The notes: generated by a model from the letters alone, not told the origin. 64,000 nucleotides of DNA from Epiperipatus broadwayi (GCA_028023455.1 JAQFVV010006245.1:7851154-7915153); one strand, 5' to 3'; shown: positions 1 to 11,952, numbered from the stretch's first letter. Numbers and translations are program-made.

Positions 1-42
1 AGCGAATTAAGCACCAATACAAAATTAACAACATCGCCTATT

Positions 43-1133
43 TTGTATGCAAAAGTACTTAAAAGTAATAGCAATACTACAGCACCAACCCAAATATTGC
101 GTTTCCATAGAACAAATACAAATGATATAAAAAATCTTGATCTAAACACTCAAGAAAAAAATCAACCCCCAGCCGCAATCTGGACCAAAGAAACGCTTGA
201 AAATGTGACGAACCGTTTCAGTAATACGGTGCCTCATATGTTATTTGAAACATTTCGCAGGTTTTTTGCACCAACATCATTAGTACTCACAGTAACTGAT
301 AATCAATGCTCATTATATCGTTTCCCAAAAGCTTTATTATATGAAGCATTCATGCAAAGTGCACTATGGAAAACAATCTCTTGTATCGCAGACCATCCAA
401 ATTCTCAATATATAACCATTGATTTTTATACTCAGCAGCAAAAAGAACGTTTTCAATCCACTATTTTAGCATTCGATAATTACGCACTTGTAATTATAGA
501 TTAAAACCGGAAAAATATAATTACTGGAGTGCTTAAAAATACTTATCTTAAATACAACATACAAGATTTTCAAAAAATGATAAACCCATTTGGAAAAGTA
601 ATTGCCCTACAGCCTTTATATTTAAAAGACACACCTATACCGATATGTAGTAATCGTTTTGAATTTAAAATAAAACTACGTAAAAATGTAAATGCCTCAA
701 CGATTTCAACACAGATTACAGATCAAGAAGTGATACTCTGTCTTCACATAAGAGGTCTAAAGCCACATTGTTTTGGCTGTGGATGAGAGGACACTTAGCA
801 ACTCAGTGCAATAACACAAAAAGCAATCACTATGAACAAACTAAAATCCTCTCCCCAGAACAACCCAGTGATGATGAAAATAAAATTTATAATAACACTA
901 CATCCATTGGCAACCCAATAATAGAAACCAGAAAAAAACAGGTTCAAACACCCACAAACAAAAATGATAACGGAGCAGAATTGCCTATCCCAAAGACCAA
1001 CCAAAAAATAATAACACAAAAACTAACGCAGACACCCAAGATTCAAACAAAAATAACTCGCAAGAAACCACAACACAAAATACAGCAATTACATGACAGG
1101 ATCAGCATCTCAATAAAACAAAAGGTGTACTAA
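43..1133 (+). pseudogene. LINE ORF1 (gag-like, CCHC zinc knuckle), broken
   Basis: Nucleic-acid-binding ORF1 protein that would coat LINE RNA. Open segments at 43-504 and 529-786 share one frame and are separated by a TAA at 502-504. The zinc knuckle is cut by a frameshift near 780: its first half reads CFGCG in that frame, its second half RGHLATQC in the frame of 768-1133. Together they give the spacing C-x2-C-x4-H-x4-C. The part after the knuckle is lysine/glutamine/asparagine rich and low complexity. No start codon for the full protein can be chosen because the element continues off the left edge. Confidence 0.7.
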
Positions 1134-1629
1134 GTAAAAATCAAAACAGAAAATAAACACACACAGCTATATAACGAAAATATAAATCCAGATAATATAA
1201 AGTTACCAATAATAAAAAAAACTACAATAATAAACAAAACTGCATCAAACATAATGGATGCAATAGAAGCCCCTCTTTTACCTATTCAAGAGAATACACC
1301 AGAGGGAAAAAGAAAGCCAGGTAGACCACCTAAAAACCACGAATCCAAAAGGAAAAAAACAGACCAAAAGCACAACTCATCAGACATATACAACTTAGAA
1401 AATGATGAAATAGAAATGGATGTAAGCCAATAACAAATGGACAACTGTTCAGTTTCATCACAAATTGCCTGTATAGAGTCTGAACCAATATTAAATGAAA
1501 GAAAAACTGATAATAAACCCAACAAAGTCTTAAATATGTATCAGCATCCATCTACTGCAATATAAACAAAAATTTAGTATTAAAAATCAATAAAAATCAA
1601 TACCCTGTTAAAAAATTATCCTAAAAACA

Positions 1630-4600
1630 TGAAGATAAAAATTGGATCTCTCAACATTAGAGGCTTATATGCCACAAAAAAACTTTGATCTCAAAAAATG
1701 GTTACATACAACACAACCACACATACTGGGGCTATTGGAAACAAAAATATACAGCAGCTCTCAAATTGATCCATCAAAATATTTAGTCAGCCAAGGTTTT
1801 TGTGCCTGCTCAAGGCAATCATTATCACCATCAGGTGGGATGGGCATAATTATATCCCACAACTGCCCTTTCAATTCTTTTAAAATTATATATATTGACT
1901 CTAATCTTATCATATTAACACTCCATTATAAAAATATCACATTTAACCTAGTATTTGTATATATACCACCAGGCCCTGTCATCATTTCCAGAATAATAAC
2001 AACAATAAATTCAATGCTTATAGCAACAACACACCCATAATACTCCTGGGAGATTTCAACATGACCTACCAAACTTTTGTCACCAAATGGATCCATCAAA
2101 TAACAATCCCACTTATGAGTGCTGAAGGTTTTCTCCCATCAAACTCAATATCTTTTAATAACAATAGATATGTCACTTATTGATTTGTGTTTCTGCTCAC
2201 CAATGTTACATCATTATTTTAATCTTGAACTCTGTCCATCTATAATCTCAGATCATGCTTCCCAGTTTATCACCCTCGATCTAACAAAAATACAGAATAC
2301 AACAATAGCCCTCCAAAAGACTATGCGAATACTTCTTCCAGCACAAACAACTGAATTCCTATATTCAGAAACATATATAATGCTCCAAAAACTTCAAAAT
2401 ATGTCACTCGATCCAGTACATAAGTATGTAGCATTCACCAATATACTTTCTTTCAACATCAATCATATTATTTGCAATTCAACAGCCCCCACCAGATTAT
2501 TAGCTTTGGCAGATGAACTACATAAAAGAATAACCATTTTCAGACCAACTACAGATAATCAAACACAAATTAAAAAACTTACAGAAATGTACAACAATAC
2601 ATGAAATACACTAAAGCAATATGTAGCAATAAAAAAGAAAAATATATATACCTTACACAACAACATACTTGGACCAGAGCATACATACGTTGGGCAATGG
2701 GATACCCATCCACAGTCAGAGTGCCTATGGCACTTGCAATAGGTAGCTCTATAACAGCTGGACATAACATGATATACCCAATATATCAACACTTTAAAAA
2801 AAACTGCAAAAACAAAAAGTGTACATACCAAATGAAGACATATTTGGAGACCCTGAAACAGACACACCAATAACAAAAACTGACATTGTATTTCAACTTG
2901 CAACAATAACAAACATATGTCACCCAGGACCACAAGGAATTCCCAAATTTGTGTTCAAACATCTTAGTCACTTCACAGCAAAATACCTGTGCGATCTAGC
3001 CAATTACATATCCCAAAAAATTTACAACGTACAAAGTCTATACCCAATTGCAATGGTTCCATTTAACAAAAAACCAACAGCAATATCATCTTTATCTAAT
3101 TTATGACCAATTTCAATGGGACCTTTAGGAATAAAAATTCTTGAAAGAGTAATAAAGGAAAAAATAGAACAACACATACTCCCTGTGTTATCATCAGCAC
3201 AATATGCCAAAAAAGGATCATTCATTGTCCAGGGTGCTTTAATGTACAAAACAATTATCAAAGTAGTAAAAAAAAAGAAATATGCACCAATTATAGTTCA
3301 ACTAGACATTGAGGCAGCTTTTGACTCAGTGCCTATAGCCAAATTATTAGACGTGCTGAAAAAAACAACACCACCTCCATCCCTACTATATATAATAGCC
3401 AATCTGCTACTCAGCTGTGAAATTCACATCACATTGAATGGGAAAAAAATCACCAGCCTTCAGACCGAGTCAATCCATCCCACAAGGATTTTCCCTAAGT
3501 GCCTTGCTCTTTACAATATATATAAATCCTATATTAATAAAGATACAGAAAAAAATAAAAGGCATTCAAATTCCAAACACTGCTTTAAATATATCATGCA
3601 TAGCCTATATGGATGATGTAACTGTTTTCCTCCTCTCTAAAAAGAACCTCCCCATATTACAAGAGATAATCAAGAATTATACCTCAAATTTTAATTTAAA
3701 AACTAACACAAATAAAACTGCTGCATGGTCAATATACACAGGCAAGCACTGTACAAAGATGTTTAATGGTAAACCATCTGCTTTCCTTGGTTTTCCATTC
3801 TACCTTGGAACCAATGGAATGAGGCAAAAAATTCAAATTAAATTTAAAAAAAGTTGCTGAAAAAATCACAGCCTCACTTGAAAAGTCATATCTGTCAATA
3901 TATGCAAAGGTAGCACTATTTAATCAAGTTATAATTACAAAAATTACATACTACACACCTATAATCAAATTTGCAAAAACATTCATATCTAAAATCTCGT
4001 CAATCTGTAACAAACTAATATGGAAGAGAAAGACAGTGGCAATCTCTATAAAAAATCTGAGCAACCCACCACATAGCAATGGACTTGGACTCCATACAAT
4101 CAATGTTTTTTACACACAGAAATCAGTAAATCTAATAACAGCAACCATAAAAAGATTTCCAGACCTGGAGTGTGTAATCAGAATAATACTCAAGTCAATA
4201 TACAACAAAATATCACTCAATAATGACAACAAGTATACATACTGGGACATTTATAATATACTATATCCAAACCAGACACCTAATCTACATCCATCAGTTC
4301 TTGGGATAGACAACAGGCAATTACTGCAACAATTCAGAAAATGGTCATTAGAACCAAAATTATTTGATTTTCTACTTAAGCTTAATCTCAATGCTCTACC
4401 CACAACACATTTCCTTAGATTTCGTAGATTCTATACAAATATAGACCCCATGTGTGGGCTATGTCATAGAGAACAAGAGACCCAAGATCATTTTCTTCAT
4501 TCCTGCAGTGCCCTGGAAATAATATGTTGCACAATGTTTACCAAATACAGAAAGGCTATCATTTCAATTGATGAAATAATAAATACATTTAAAAAAGGTA

Positions 4601-4870
4601 ACAGTTCTGCTATTCATGCAGCAACATACAGCCTTTATGCCTACTAGTGTACCAGATGCACTTTTGCACTTGCCAATAACCCTCTACGCCACCCAGCAAC
4701 ATATTCAATAAAACTAGAACTGTTCAGAAAAAGAGACAGCATCCTAGCTCAACCAGATGTGTTTGCAGCCACATGGTCACTCTTGAAACAAAAAACCAGT
4801 CTATGAAATATAAAGGTCAATAAGATAGATGATGACATTTTCAACATCAGCATTTTTTCCAACTTCAAAG
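1630..4870 (+). pseudogene. LINE ORF2 (endonuclease + reverse transcriptase), broken
   Basis: Would encode the enzyme for target-primed reverse transcription. Endonuclease motifs: SLNIRGL at about 1648, LLETK at about 1730, GMGIIIS at about 1840, and LLGDFN at about 2043-2060 in a shifted frame. Reverse transcriptase: VQLDIEAAFDSVP (motif A, about 3297-3335), QGFSLSALLF (motif B, about 3480) and AYMDDV (motif C, 3603-3620), the last in frame 3 while motif A is in frame 2. C-terminal zinc motif CGLCHREQETQDHFLHSC at about 4452-4506. At least five frame changes plus internal stops (e.g. 2038-2040). The catalytic residues visible are preserved, so decay is mainly by indels. Confidence 0.8.
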
Positions 4871-5032
4871 AGATGCAAGCATAAACTGAACTAAATAGAA
4901 GACCAAATTTAAAAACAAGAAAAAAAAAGTATGCAGAAAAGATAAAGACTTATATACTGAAAGTTGTAATTTGTTTTTCATTTGTAACAAATCAATATAT
5001 TACTAGATGTGACTCTGTAACATTTTAGACTC

Positions 5033-5038
5033 AATAAA
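5033..5038 (+). promoter_or_regulatory. Polyadenylation signal of the LINE
   Basis: AATAAA about 15 nt before the start of the (AAT)n tail; the position expected for the 3' end of a LINE transcript. Confidence 0.6.
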
Positions 5039-5053
5039 GTTTTGCTTTGAAAC

Positions 5054-5880
<827 letters not shown>

Positions 5881-7366
5881 AAATATTTATACAATAGTCT
5901 AGAGCAGAAATTTCTCTGACAGCATTGTCCATAATTGAAATATACATTTAGAAAAAATGAGCTGAAAGCAGGTATAGTAAGGTTGGTAATAATAAGTAAT
6001 AGATAATTCCTTTATAAAGTTAAACATTATTTTGTTAATTATAAAGCATTAAGCAAATTTGACTTAGCTCTTCTTTAAAGAAGTAACAAAAATATGCTGT
6101 AAATAAATAGTAATTATAAATTTATTTAAACACACATTGATTATATAAGTAATATTTACTAAGGCTTGAGGTTACATTCTTGGTAAATATTACTTATGTA
6201 AATAAATAGATAGATAAATTCTGGTTTAATAAATTGTAATAATAATAAAATATAATTTTATTTACATTAGCAGGAGAACAGTTGAAAGAAGTCTTTTCCA
6301 AAGTTTTGAAAAAGAACTCAATCTTTGTGATTTTTTTCTTGATTGGTAGTTTAAAACTATCATAGTTTATTTTGGTTTTAAGATTGTCAATACATACTTT
6401 TAAGATAATTCTTCTTTGATAAAAATATAATAGTTTGTAAGCTTATTTGTTTCAAATAAGTTAAGTGTGATTGTCTTTCATTAATATTATTGCCTGCATA
6501 AATGATTTATTTTAAAGACAGAACTATATGAAATATAATTGGTAACATCAGTAATGAGAAAAATTATTGTCAGTAATGAATTTAAAAGTTATACATTAAA
6601 ATATTAAAAGCAATGGTAATAGCAAAAAGTTTGAATTAATTAAAAGTTTATAATAGGATAAAATAAACATATGCATATATCAATGTCTTATCACTTTTCT
6701 TTAAAAATAATATCATTGCTGTTTCCTTCAGTGATTTATAGCCCTGTGAATAGATGAACTCATACAGAAATGTGGCACTACATGGATAACTTTTACTTCT
6801 TATTCAGACATTTAAACTGATAAAAAATAAGCAATTTAAATATAAATTGAACTGAAAAACTTAAAGTTCATTAAGTGAAAATAATGATAATCTCAAAATA
6901 ATAATGTGCATGAATAATGTTTGTGAATTTTTTTATAGACACATACATGTTCAAAATTTTTTATTGAAATGTTGTCACATGGCATAATTCAATAATCCTA
7001 TTGAAGTGCTTTGGCAGAATCTTTAAACATTAGCATATTTTTAACTTCTTTTAATTCTCTAGGTTATTTATAGATTTTTGACTTTGAACTTACTAAACAT
7101 ATGATGTCAAGATAATAAAATAATTAACTTTTAAATTATTTATTTAACTTTAATAAAATTTATTTCCTTAATTAAATTAAACATTTTATTTAAAATAAAT
7201 ATTGTTTTACACTATACTCAAGAGTTCTTCAAGATTGTCTTTGATTTAAAGTATCTTTTTAAAATATTATTTTTGACATAATTAATACCTTTATTAATAA
7301 TCCCTTTTAAAACATTTTAATCTTTCTACACACATGTAGCACATCACACACACACATATATATATA
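5881..7366. other. AT-rich stretch without recognisable gene
   Basis: No coding signal seen on either strand. It holds a short dispersed repeat (6106-6178), a hairpin at about 6150-6196 (AAGTAATATTTAC against GTAAATATTACTT) and a (CA)n(TA)n run at about 7345-7369 that borders the next repeat. Confidence 0.6.
6106..6178. repeat. Short dispersed repeat, copy 1
   Basis: Shares about 65 nt with 53594-53660 at roughly 85-90 percent by eye, including TTTATTTAAAC(A/G)CACATTGATTA and GTAAGTAATATTTA. The family is not recognised. Confidence 0.6.
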
Positions 7367-7516
7367 TATGATAAACAAAAATGCAAGTTAAAAAACTTGC
7401 TAACGCTTGTATTTATGTCCACAGATGGCATTCTACCAAAAACGCCGATCAAGCGTATGTTTTGTTTACATAAACGTCAGAGTAGTTAGTATTCACTATC
7501 TCTAACTATAATTCCA

Positions 7517-7560
7517 CTTTCAGATCATGATTTCAAGCTATTTGCTATCATCAGTGAAAG
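7517..7560 (-). ncRNA. Hammerhead ribozyme motif (type I), inverted copy
   Basis: On -: stem I CTTTCA, core CTGATGA, stem II AGC/GCT around loop AAATA, box GAAA, mini stem III ATC/GAT, then the cleavage C and stem I partner TGAAAG (6 bp). All conserved core bases (CUGANGA, GAAA, UH) are present. The AAATA stem II loop resembles loops of known schistosome-type hammerheads. Stem III is only three pairs with a two-base loop, so activity may need a dimer. Confidence 0.72.
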
Positions 7561-7925
7561 ACAGGAATAAAGAAACTAGATCTAAATACAAACTCTGAGC
7601 GTTTATGAAACAATTTCTATTCAGCTTGCAAGCGTGAATTTTTTAGACATGTAATGTCTTCAAACTCAGCATAGCAAACCAGATAGCTATATGGGTCTGA
7701 TCTCAGTTCAGCATCACCACATAGGTCTTTCTTGCAATGATATAGATTGCAGAGGCTTCTACTATGTGGTCATGCTGAACTGAGATCAGACCCATATAGC
7801 TATCTGGTTTGCTATGCTGAGTTTGAAGACATTACGTGTCTAAAAAATTCACGCTTGCAAGCTGAATAGAAATTGTTTCATAGACGCTCAGAGTTTGTAT
7901 TTAGATCTAGTTTCTTTATTCCTGT

Positions 7926-7969
7926 CTTTCACTGATGATAGCAAATAGCTTGAAATCATGATCTGAAAG
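7926..7969 (+). ncRNA. Hammerhead ribozyme motif (type I), direct copy 1
   Basis: Identical in layout to the inverted copy: CTTTCA, CTGATGA, AGC-AAATA-GCT, GAAA, ATC-AT-GAT, C, TGAAAG. Predicted cleavage between 7963 and 7964. Confidence 0.75.
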
Positions 7970-8330
7970 TGGAATTATAGTTAGAGATAGTGAATGCTAC
8001 TCTGACGTTTATGTAAACAAAACATATGCTTAATCGGTGTTTTTGGTAGAACGCCATCTGTGGACATAAATACAAGCGTTAGCAAGTTTTTTAACTTGCA
8101 TTTTTGTTTATCATAAATGTACCTTTGAAGTCTTTCTTGCAATGATATAGATTGCAGAGGCTTCTACTATGTGGTGATGCTGAACTGAGATCAGACCCAT
8201 ATAGCTATCTGGTTTGCTATGCTGAGTTTGAAGACATTACGTGTCTAAAAAATTCACGCTTGCAAGCTGAATAGAAATTGTTTCATAAACGCTCAGAGTT
8301 TGTATTTAGATCTAGTTTCTTTATTCCTGT

Positions 8331-8374
8331 CTTTCACTGACGATAGCAAATAGCTTGAAATCATGATCTGAAAG
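8331..8374 (+). ncRNA. Hammerhead ribozyme motif (type I), direct copy 2
   Basis: Same motif with core CTGACGA instead of CTGATGA: the only core difference falls at N7, the one position of CUGANGA that is free to vary. Predicted cleavage between 8368 and 8369, 405 nt after the previous site. Confidence 0.75.
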
Positions 8375-8478
8375 TGGAATTATAGTTAGAGATAGTGAAT
8401 ACTAACTACTCTGACGTTTATGTAAACAAAACATACGCTTGATCGGCGTTTTTAGTAGAACGCCATCTGTGGACATAT

Positions 8479-9148
8479 ATATATATATACACACACCCTA
8501 GGAAATAACCAATATTTTAAAAGCAATGAAAATGAATTAATTACAAAAATTTATTTAAGTAAAAACATCTTTCAAATATCTATCTTTAAGATTAATGCTT
8601 TTACATTCTAACTGTAAACAAATATTACTACTAATACTTCATGAAATACTATTTTAAAGGTATCTTATTTTGAAAACTAGTAAAAATAGAAAAAGCTAAT
8701 TAATATTCCTTAAACAATTAATATTAAAACATGTTTAATAAACTGTTTCATGAATAAATTAGAACATCTAGCTAAGACTCTATATAATTTAATAACAATG
8801 GAATTTATTTATTACAGAGTTAAGTTTATTTGTGCTAGACAAATTTTTTTTAAACATTACAGATTATACATAACCCACATGGTTAAATATATGGTTACAG
8901 TTTTTAAGCTTGTTTTATATGGTAATGTCACCCATGCTGCTTCTGAATTGCATTACATATAGTCAAAAGATTTTGGTATAGTATTATATAAAGTTAACAA
9001 AAGATATTTATAAGTGAGAAATAAATAGAAAATAATTGTTGATAAATAAACTGAAAGCTTTATATTTACCAATATTTAGGTCATCATCATTGTGAATATC
9101 ACTTACTTCTGAGAACTGGAAAAAGTAAAGTAAATATATATATATATA
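8479..9148. other. AT-rich stretch without recognisable gene
   Basis: No convincing ORF, RNA gene or repeat relationship seen, apart from a (TA)n run at 9134-9148 at the edge of the next palindrome. The small ORF at 8750-8962 has no recognisable features. Confidence 0.5.
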
Positions 9149-9366
9149 TTCTAACCTAATAAACGAATTTCTATAAAATCAATTCCGGAAGCCTATTCTA
9201 TTAAAGAGAATTCGGACGCTTCCGTCTAGGACGGGTTAGCAAACCCTAAGCCTATTCTAGGTAATATAGGGTTTGCTAACCCGTCCTAGACGGAAGCGTC
9301 CGAATTCTCTTTAATAGAATAGGCTTCCGGAATTGATTTTATAGAAATTCGTTTATTAGGTTAGAA
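9149..9366. mobile_element. Perfect palindromic foldback/MITE-like element
   Basis: Two 99-nt arms (9149-9247 and 9268-9366) are exact reverse complements around a 20-nt loop. Arms begin TTCTAACCTAATAAACG. GC content is higher than the surroundings. It sits beside a (TA)n run like its diverged relative at 19.86-19.99 kb. No coding capacity; a non-autonomous DNA transposon or foldback element is the simplest reading. Confidence 0.85.
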
Positions 9367-9931
9367 ATGGCCACCCAACTACAGGGGCCTTCGATGGCTA
9401 TAGCTGGCCACGAAGAATTTGGTAAAATTTTCTTGAAATAAATATAAATAGTATTTGCATGTGAATGAATTAATTGTTCATTGAGTGAAAATGTTTGCCA
9501 ATGATAAATTGTTTCTTTAGCCATAAAATATTATATGAATGTCTATTTTGGGACATAAGCTTTTGCCACTGAATAAATCAATTTGTTAGTTTATAATGTT
9601 ATGGTCTGTAAGGAATTCCATAAAATATTATAATGATTTTATCATTTATGATGATCTGCTTGTCTGGTGGTGTGATTAGCACTTATACCATATTACGTAA
9701 TGGTTTGGTGAGATTTCTATGGACCAAGTAGCATATGAGAAAAGAATATTCGGTAGTTAATGTTGGGACTCTAGAGATAGTAAATATCAGAACATAGTTT
9801 TTGGTGTAGATTGTTTTTGATAGGAGAGGCATAGAGGCAGGATGTCTTGTCAATAATTTATTATCAATATTATCAATAGTTCATTACTAATTTCAGTACT
9901 GTCAAATAACAGAAAGAGTGAAATTTTAAAT
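9367..9931. other. Leader/upstream region of the gypsy element, no LTR recognised
   Basis: The 5' LTR and primer-binding site of the element that follows should lie here, but no segment matches the candidate 3' LTR start at 15458 and no clear tRNA primer site is visible. The GC-richer part at 9367-9412 contains TGGCCAC and its near inverted copy GTGGCCA. Confidence 0.4.
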
Positions 9932-10555
9932 ATGAATGAAAACCAAGATAGTCAGGATATTTCAGAGGATTTGGGAGAATCCCAAGAGCTCCAATCCCCA
10001 GATACACAAACTCCACATTTTCATGTAGAAGTAAGAGAGGAACAAGAATCTTTAGATGAAGTTAGTCCGAAAAAAGCTAAAGTAAATAAAGATCTACCTG
10101 GGGATGAGCAAGTCCAAATATTTACCATATTACAAAGTTTGTCTACACAGCTACAAAATTTAAATAGTGAATTAAAAAACTCAGAAAGTAAAATAGAAAG
10201 TCAAGTACAACAATTAAATAGTGAATTAAAAAATCAAATAAAAAATTCCAATAGTGAATTAGAAAGTCAAATTAAAAATTCAAACAGTGAATTAGAAAGT
10301 AAATTAAAAAGTCAAATACAAAAATCAAATAATGAATTAAAAAATCAAATACAAAATTCAAATGTTGAATTAAAAACTGAATTGAAGAATCAAATTCAAA
10401 ATTTGGACAGTAAAATAGACAATCACGTACAGGAGATCAAAGACCTAAGGGAAGAGTTAAAGAACCATATAGAAGAGTCAAAATTGGCCTCCGAAAAACT
10501 AGAAATAAAAATTAAGAAAGAAATAAAAAAAAGTCGGAAAGGGCCGAAAATATGA
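9932..10555 (+). CDS. gag: Retrotransposon Gag, N-terminal coiled-coil part
   Basis: Structural protein that packages element RNA in virus-like particles. The first ~60 residues are acidic/low complexity; from about residue 68 the protein is a long coiled coil built from 11-residue repeats of the type NSNSELESQIK, with two 15-residue variants. The start is the first ATG after stops in frame. The ORF ends at TGA 10553-10555, overlapping the ATG of the next ORF (ATGA). A run of eight A at 10525-10532 lies just before, and from this run the downstream frame is also open, so a one-base slip or indel there would join the two ORFs. I read this as one gag gene broken (or slippage-joined) at the A8 run. 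Confidence 0.75.
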   Translation: MNENQDSQDISEDLGESQELQSPDTQTPHFHVEVREEQESLDEVSPKKAKVNKDLPGDEQVQIFTILQSLSTQLQNLNSELKNSESKIESQVQQLNSELKNQIKNSNSELESQIKNSNSELESKLKSQIQKSNNELKNQIQNSNVELKTELKNQIQNLDSKIDNHVQEIKDLREELKNHIEESKLASEKLEIKIKKEIKKSRKGPKI

Positions 10556-11952
10556 TCGAAGCTATTCAGCAGGACTTCATAAGTCAATATGTAGAATTAA
10601 ACAGTGAAGTTAAGGATAAAATAGAATGTATTAAAGGAGAATTAGATAGTGCTAGGAGTGAATTTAGAAACTTAAAAGAAGAAGTCCAAAATATAACTCT
10701 TGAACCTGACAATGTAGTAAAAGGATGTCAGAGCCAGATTACTAGCAGAATAGCTAAGTTAGAAACTCAAGAGGTAACCCAATGTGAAATTAATAAAAAT
10801 ATAGAAAGTGAGCTAATTCAAGTTCTAGGAAAAGTAGAACATTTTAATGAGATATTAAAGAATAATTCACAAATATTACATAATGATCTCAAAGAGGAAA
10901 TAGGAAAATATATGAATCAGTGTGAGAATACAGTATATCAAAGACTAGAAGATAAACTTGAGTTAGAGAAAGATGAAACTATTAACCAGTTAAAGCAACA
11001 AATTCAACATTTAAATGTAGGCCTTAAGGACAGTTCTACAAGAATAGACTGTGAATGGCAAAATTATAAATTAGGATTAGAAAGTCATATGAAAGCTATG
11101 GACCTTAATATGGATAAAGTTGTTCATAGTAAAAATATATCTGAAACTCAGGTTAAGGAAATCAATAATGATCATAATAAACCCGTAATCTCTGAGTTAA
11201 ATACAATGATTAGTCCACTTGAATCAATGTACAATCCATTGAATGAGGCCAGACATAAAGTCATGTTAGAGCCCGAAAGTAATAGCTCCATGGCCTTGAA
11301 ATTCCTCAAAATAAAATTCTTTAAAGGAGAATACCTGGAGAATCCACATGAATATCTCCAAAATTTAGACGAATTGTTCACCTTATGTTATTTGTCTGAG
11401 GTAGAGAAGATTGCCATTACCACAAACCATTTGTGTGTGGCATCTAAAGATTGGTGGCAATCATTATTTATAAAACCAGAAACATATGGGGACTTTAAAT
11501 ATCTTATGCTAGCCAGTTTTTGGGGGGAAGACCGCCAAGACAACCTCAGGTATCAAATATCTCAGGAAAGGTACCATGTAAATAAGGGCAGTTACACTCA
11601 GTTTTTCAGGAGTCAGGCCGTCAAACTGAAAACATTGACAGCTTATCCGTTGTCGGAGACCCAAATTGTACGAATAATTCGCCACAATTTACCGAGGCAT
11701 ATCGAGCAGGTCTTGATTACTGTGGACAGACATACAATAGAAGAGGTCATCGAAATTTTAGATTGGCTAGAAACCAGTGATAGGAATATAGATCATAGGA
11801 GTAGGATAAATAGGGACACCCATCCTATGGTAAACAATATTAATTTTACAGATAGGTCCTATGTGGGAAAAAGGAAATTAAGTAAAGAAAAGGGATATTA
11901 TAGGACAATCCCTATAGTAGACCGAATAGCCACCTTAGTAGGCCGACAGTGA
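10552..11952 (+). CDS. gag: Retrotransposon Gag, coiled coil and capsid part
   Basis: Residues 1-235 continue the coiled coil; residues from about 245 form the capsid-like domain, with FKGEYLENPHEYL (about 257-269), DWWQSL (about 300), FWGEDRQ (about 323), TQFFRSQAVKLKTL (about 344) and IVRIIRHNLPRHIEQ (about 366). This order and the FW(G/S)EDRQ signature match the gag of the minus-strand element at 22.3-22.9 kb, so both belong to one gag family. No CCHC zinc knuckle is seen before the stop at 11950-11952. The ATG at 10552 overlaps the previous stop; use of this ATG as a real start is doubtful. Confidence 0.75.
   Translation: MIEAIQQDFISQYVELNSEVKDKIECIKGELDSARSEFRNLKEEVQNITLEPDNVVKGCQSQITSRIAKLETQEVTQCEINKNIESELIQVLGKVEHFNEILKNNSQILHNDLKEEIGKYMNQCENTVYQRLEDKLELEKDETINQLKQQIQHLNVGLKDSSTRIDCEWQNYKLGLESHMKAMDLNMDKVVHSKNISETQVKEINNDHNKPVISELNTMISPLESMYNPLNEARHKVMLEPESNSSMALKFLKIKFFKGEYLENPHEYLQNLDELFTLCYLSEVEKIAITTNHLCVASKDWWQSLFIKPETYGDFKYLMLASFWGEDRQDNLRYQISQERYHVNKGSYTQFFRSQAVKLKTLTAYPLSETQIVRIIRHNLPRHIEQVLITVDRHTIEEVIEILDWLETSDRNIDHRSRINRDTHPMVNNINFTDRSYVGKRKLSKEKGYYRTIPIVDRIATLVGRQ

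Larger units (their letters stand above)
1..5053 (+). mobile_element. Decayed non-LTR retrotransposon, Tx1/L1-like
   Basis: A two-ORF LINE entered at the window's left edge, so its 5' end is outside. Order seen on +: gag-like ORF1 with a CCHC knuckle (about 770-812), apurinic-type endonuclease (from about 1630), reverse transcriptase (about 2820-3830), a C-terminal CCHC zinc motif (about 4452-4506), a 3' UTR with AATAAA, then a long (AAT)n run. Every domain is split by stops or frameshifts, so this copy is dead. The C-terminal Cys-Cys-His-Cys with preceding LNALPT block and the two-ORF layout fit the L1/Tx1 superfamily; clade assignment is inference. Confidence 0.85.
7367..8478. mobile_element. 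Hammerhead-bearing repeat locus 1 (inverted + tandem ~405-nt units)
   Basis: Three copies of one unit. Left arm 7367-7724 is inverted relative to right arm 7762-8115, separated by a 37-nt loop. Then the loop plus right arm recur in direct orientation at 8130-8478. Distance between matching hammerhead cleavage positions in the two direct copies is 405 nt, i.e. one monomer. The locus lies between (TA)n/(CA)n microsatellites on both sides. No ORF. Architecture (short tandem units each with a type I hammerhead) matches what is known of metazoan retrozymes; the extra inverted copy is unusual. The same unit, diverged, is seen at 35.6-36.7 and 51.5-52.0 kb. Confidence 0.75.

Noticed and set aside
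9149-9366. Transcription terminator
   Set aside because: Arms of 99 nt and a related copy elsewhere indicate a transposable foldback, not a terminator.
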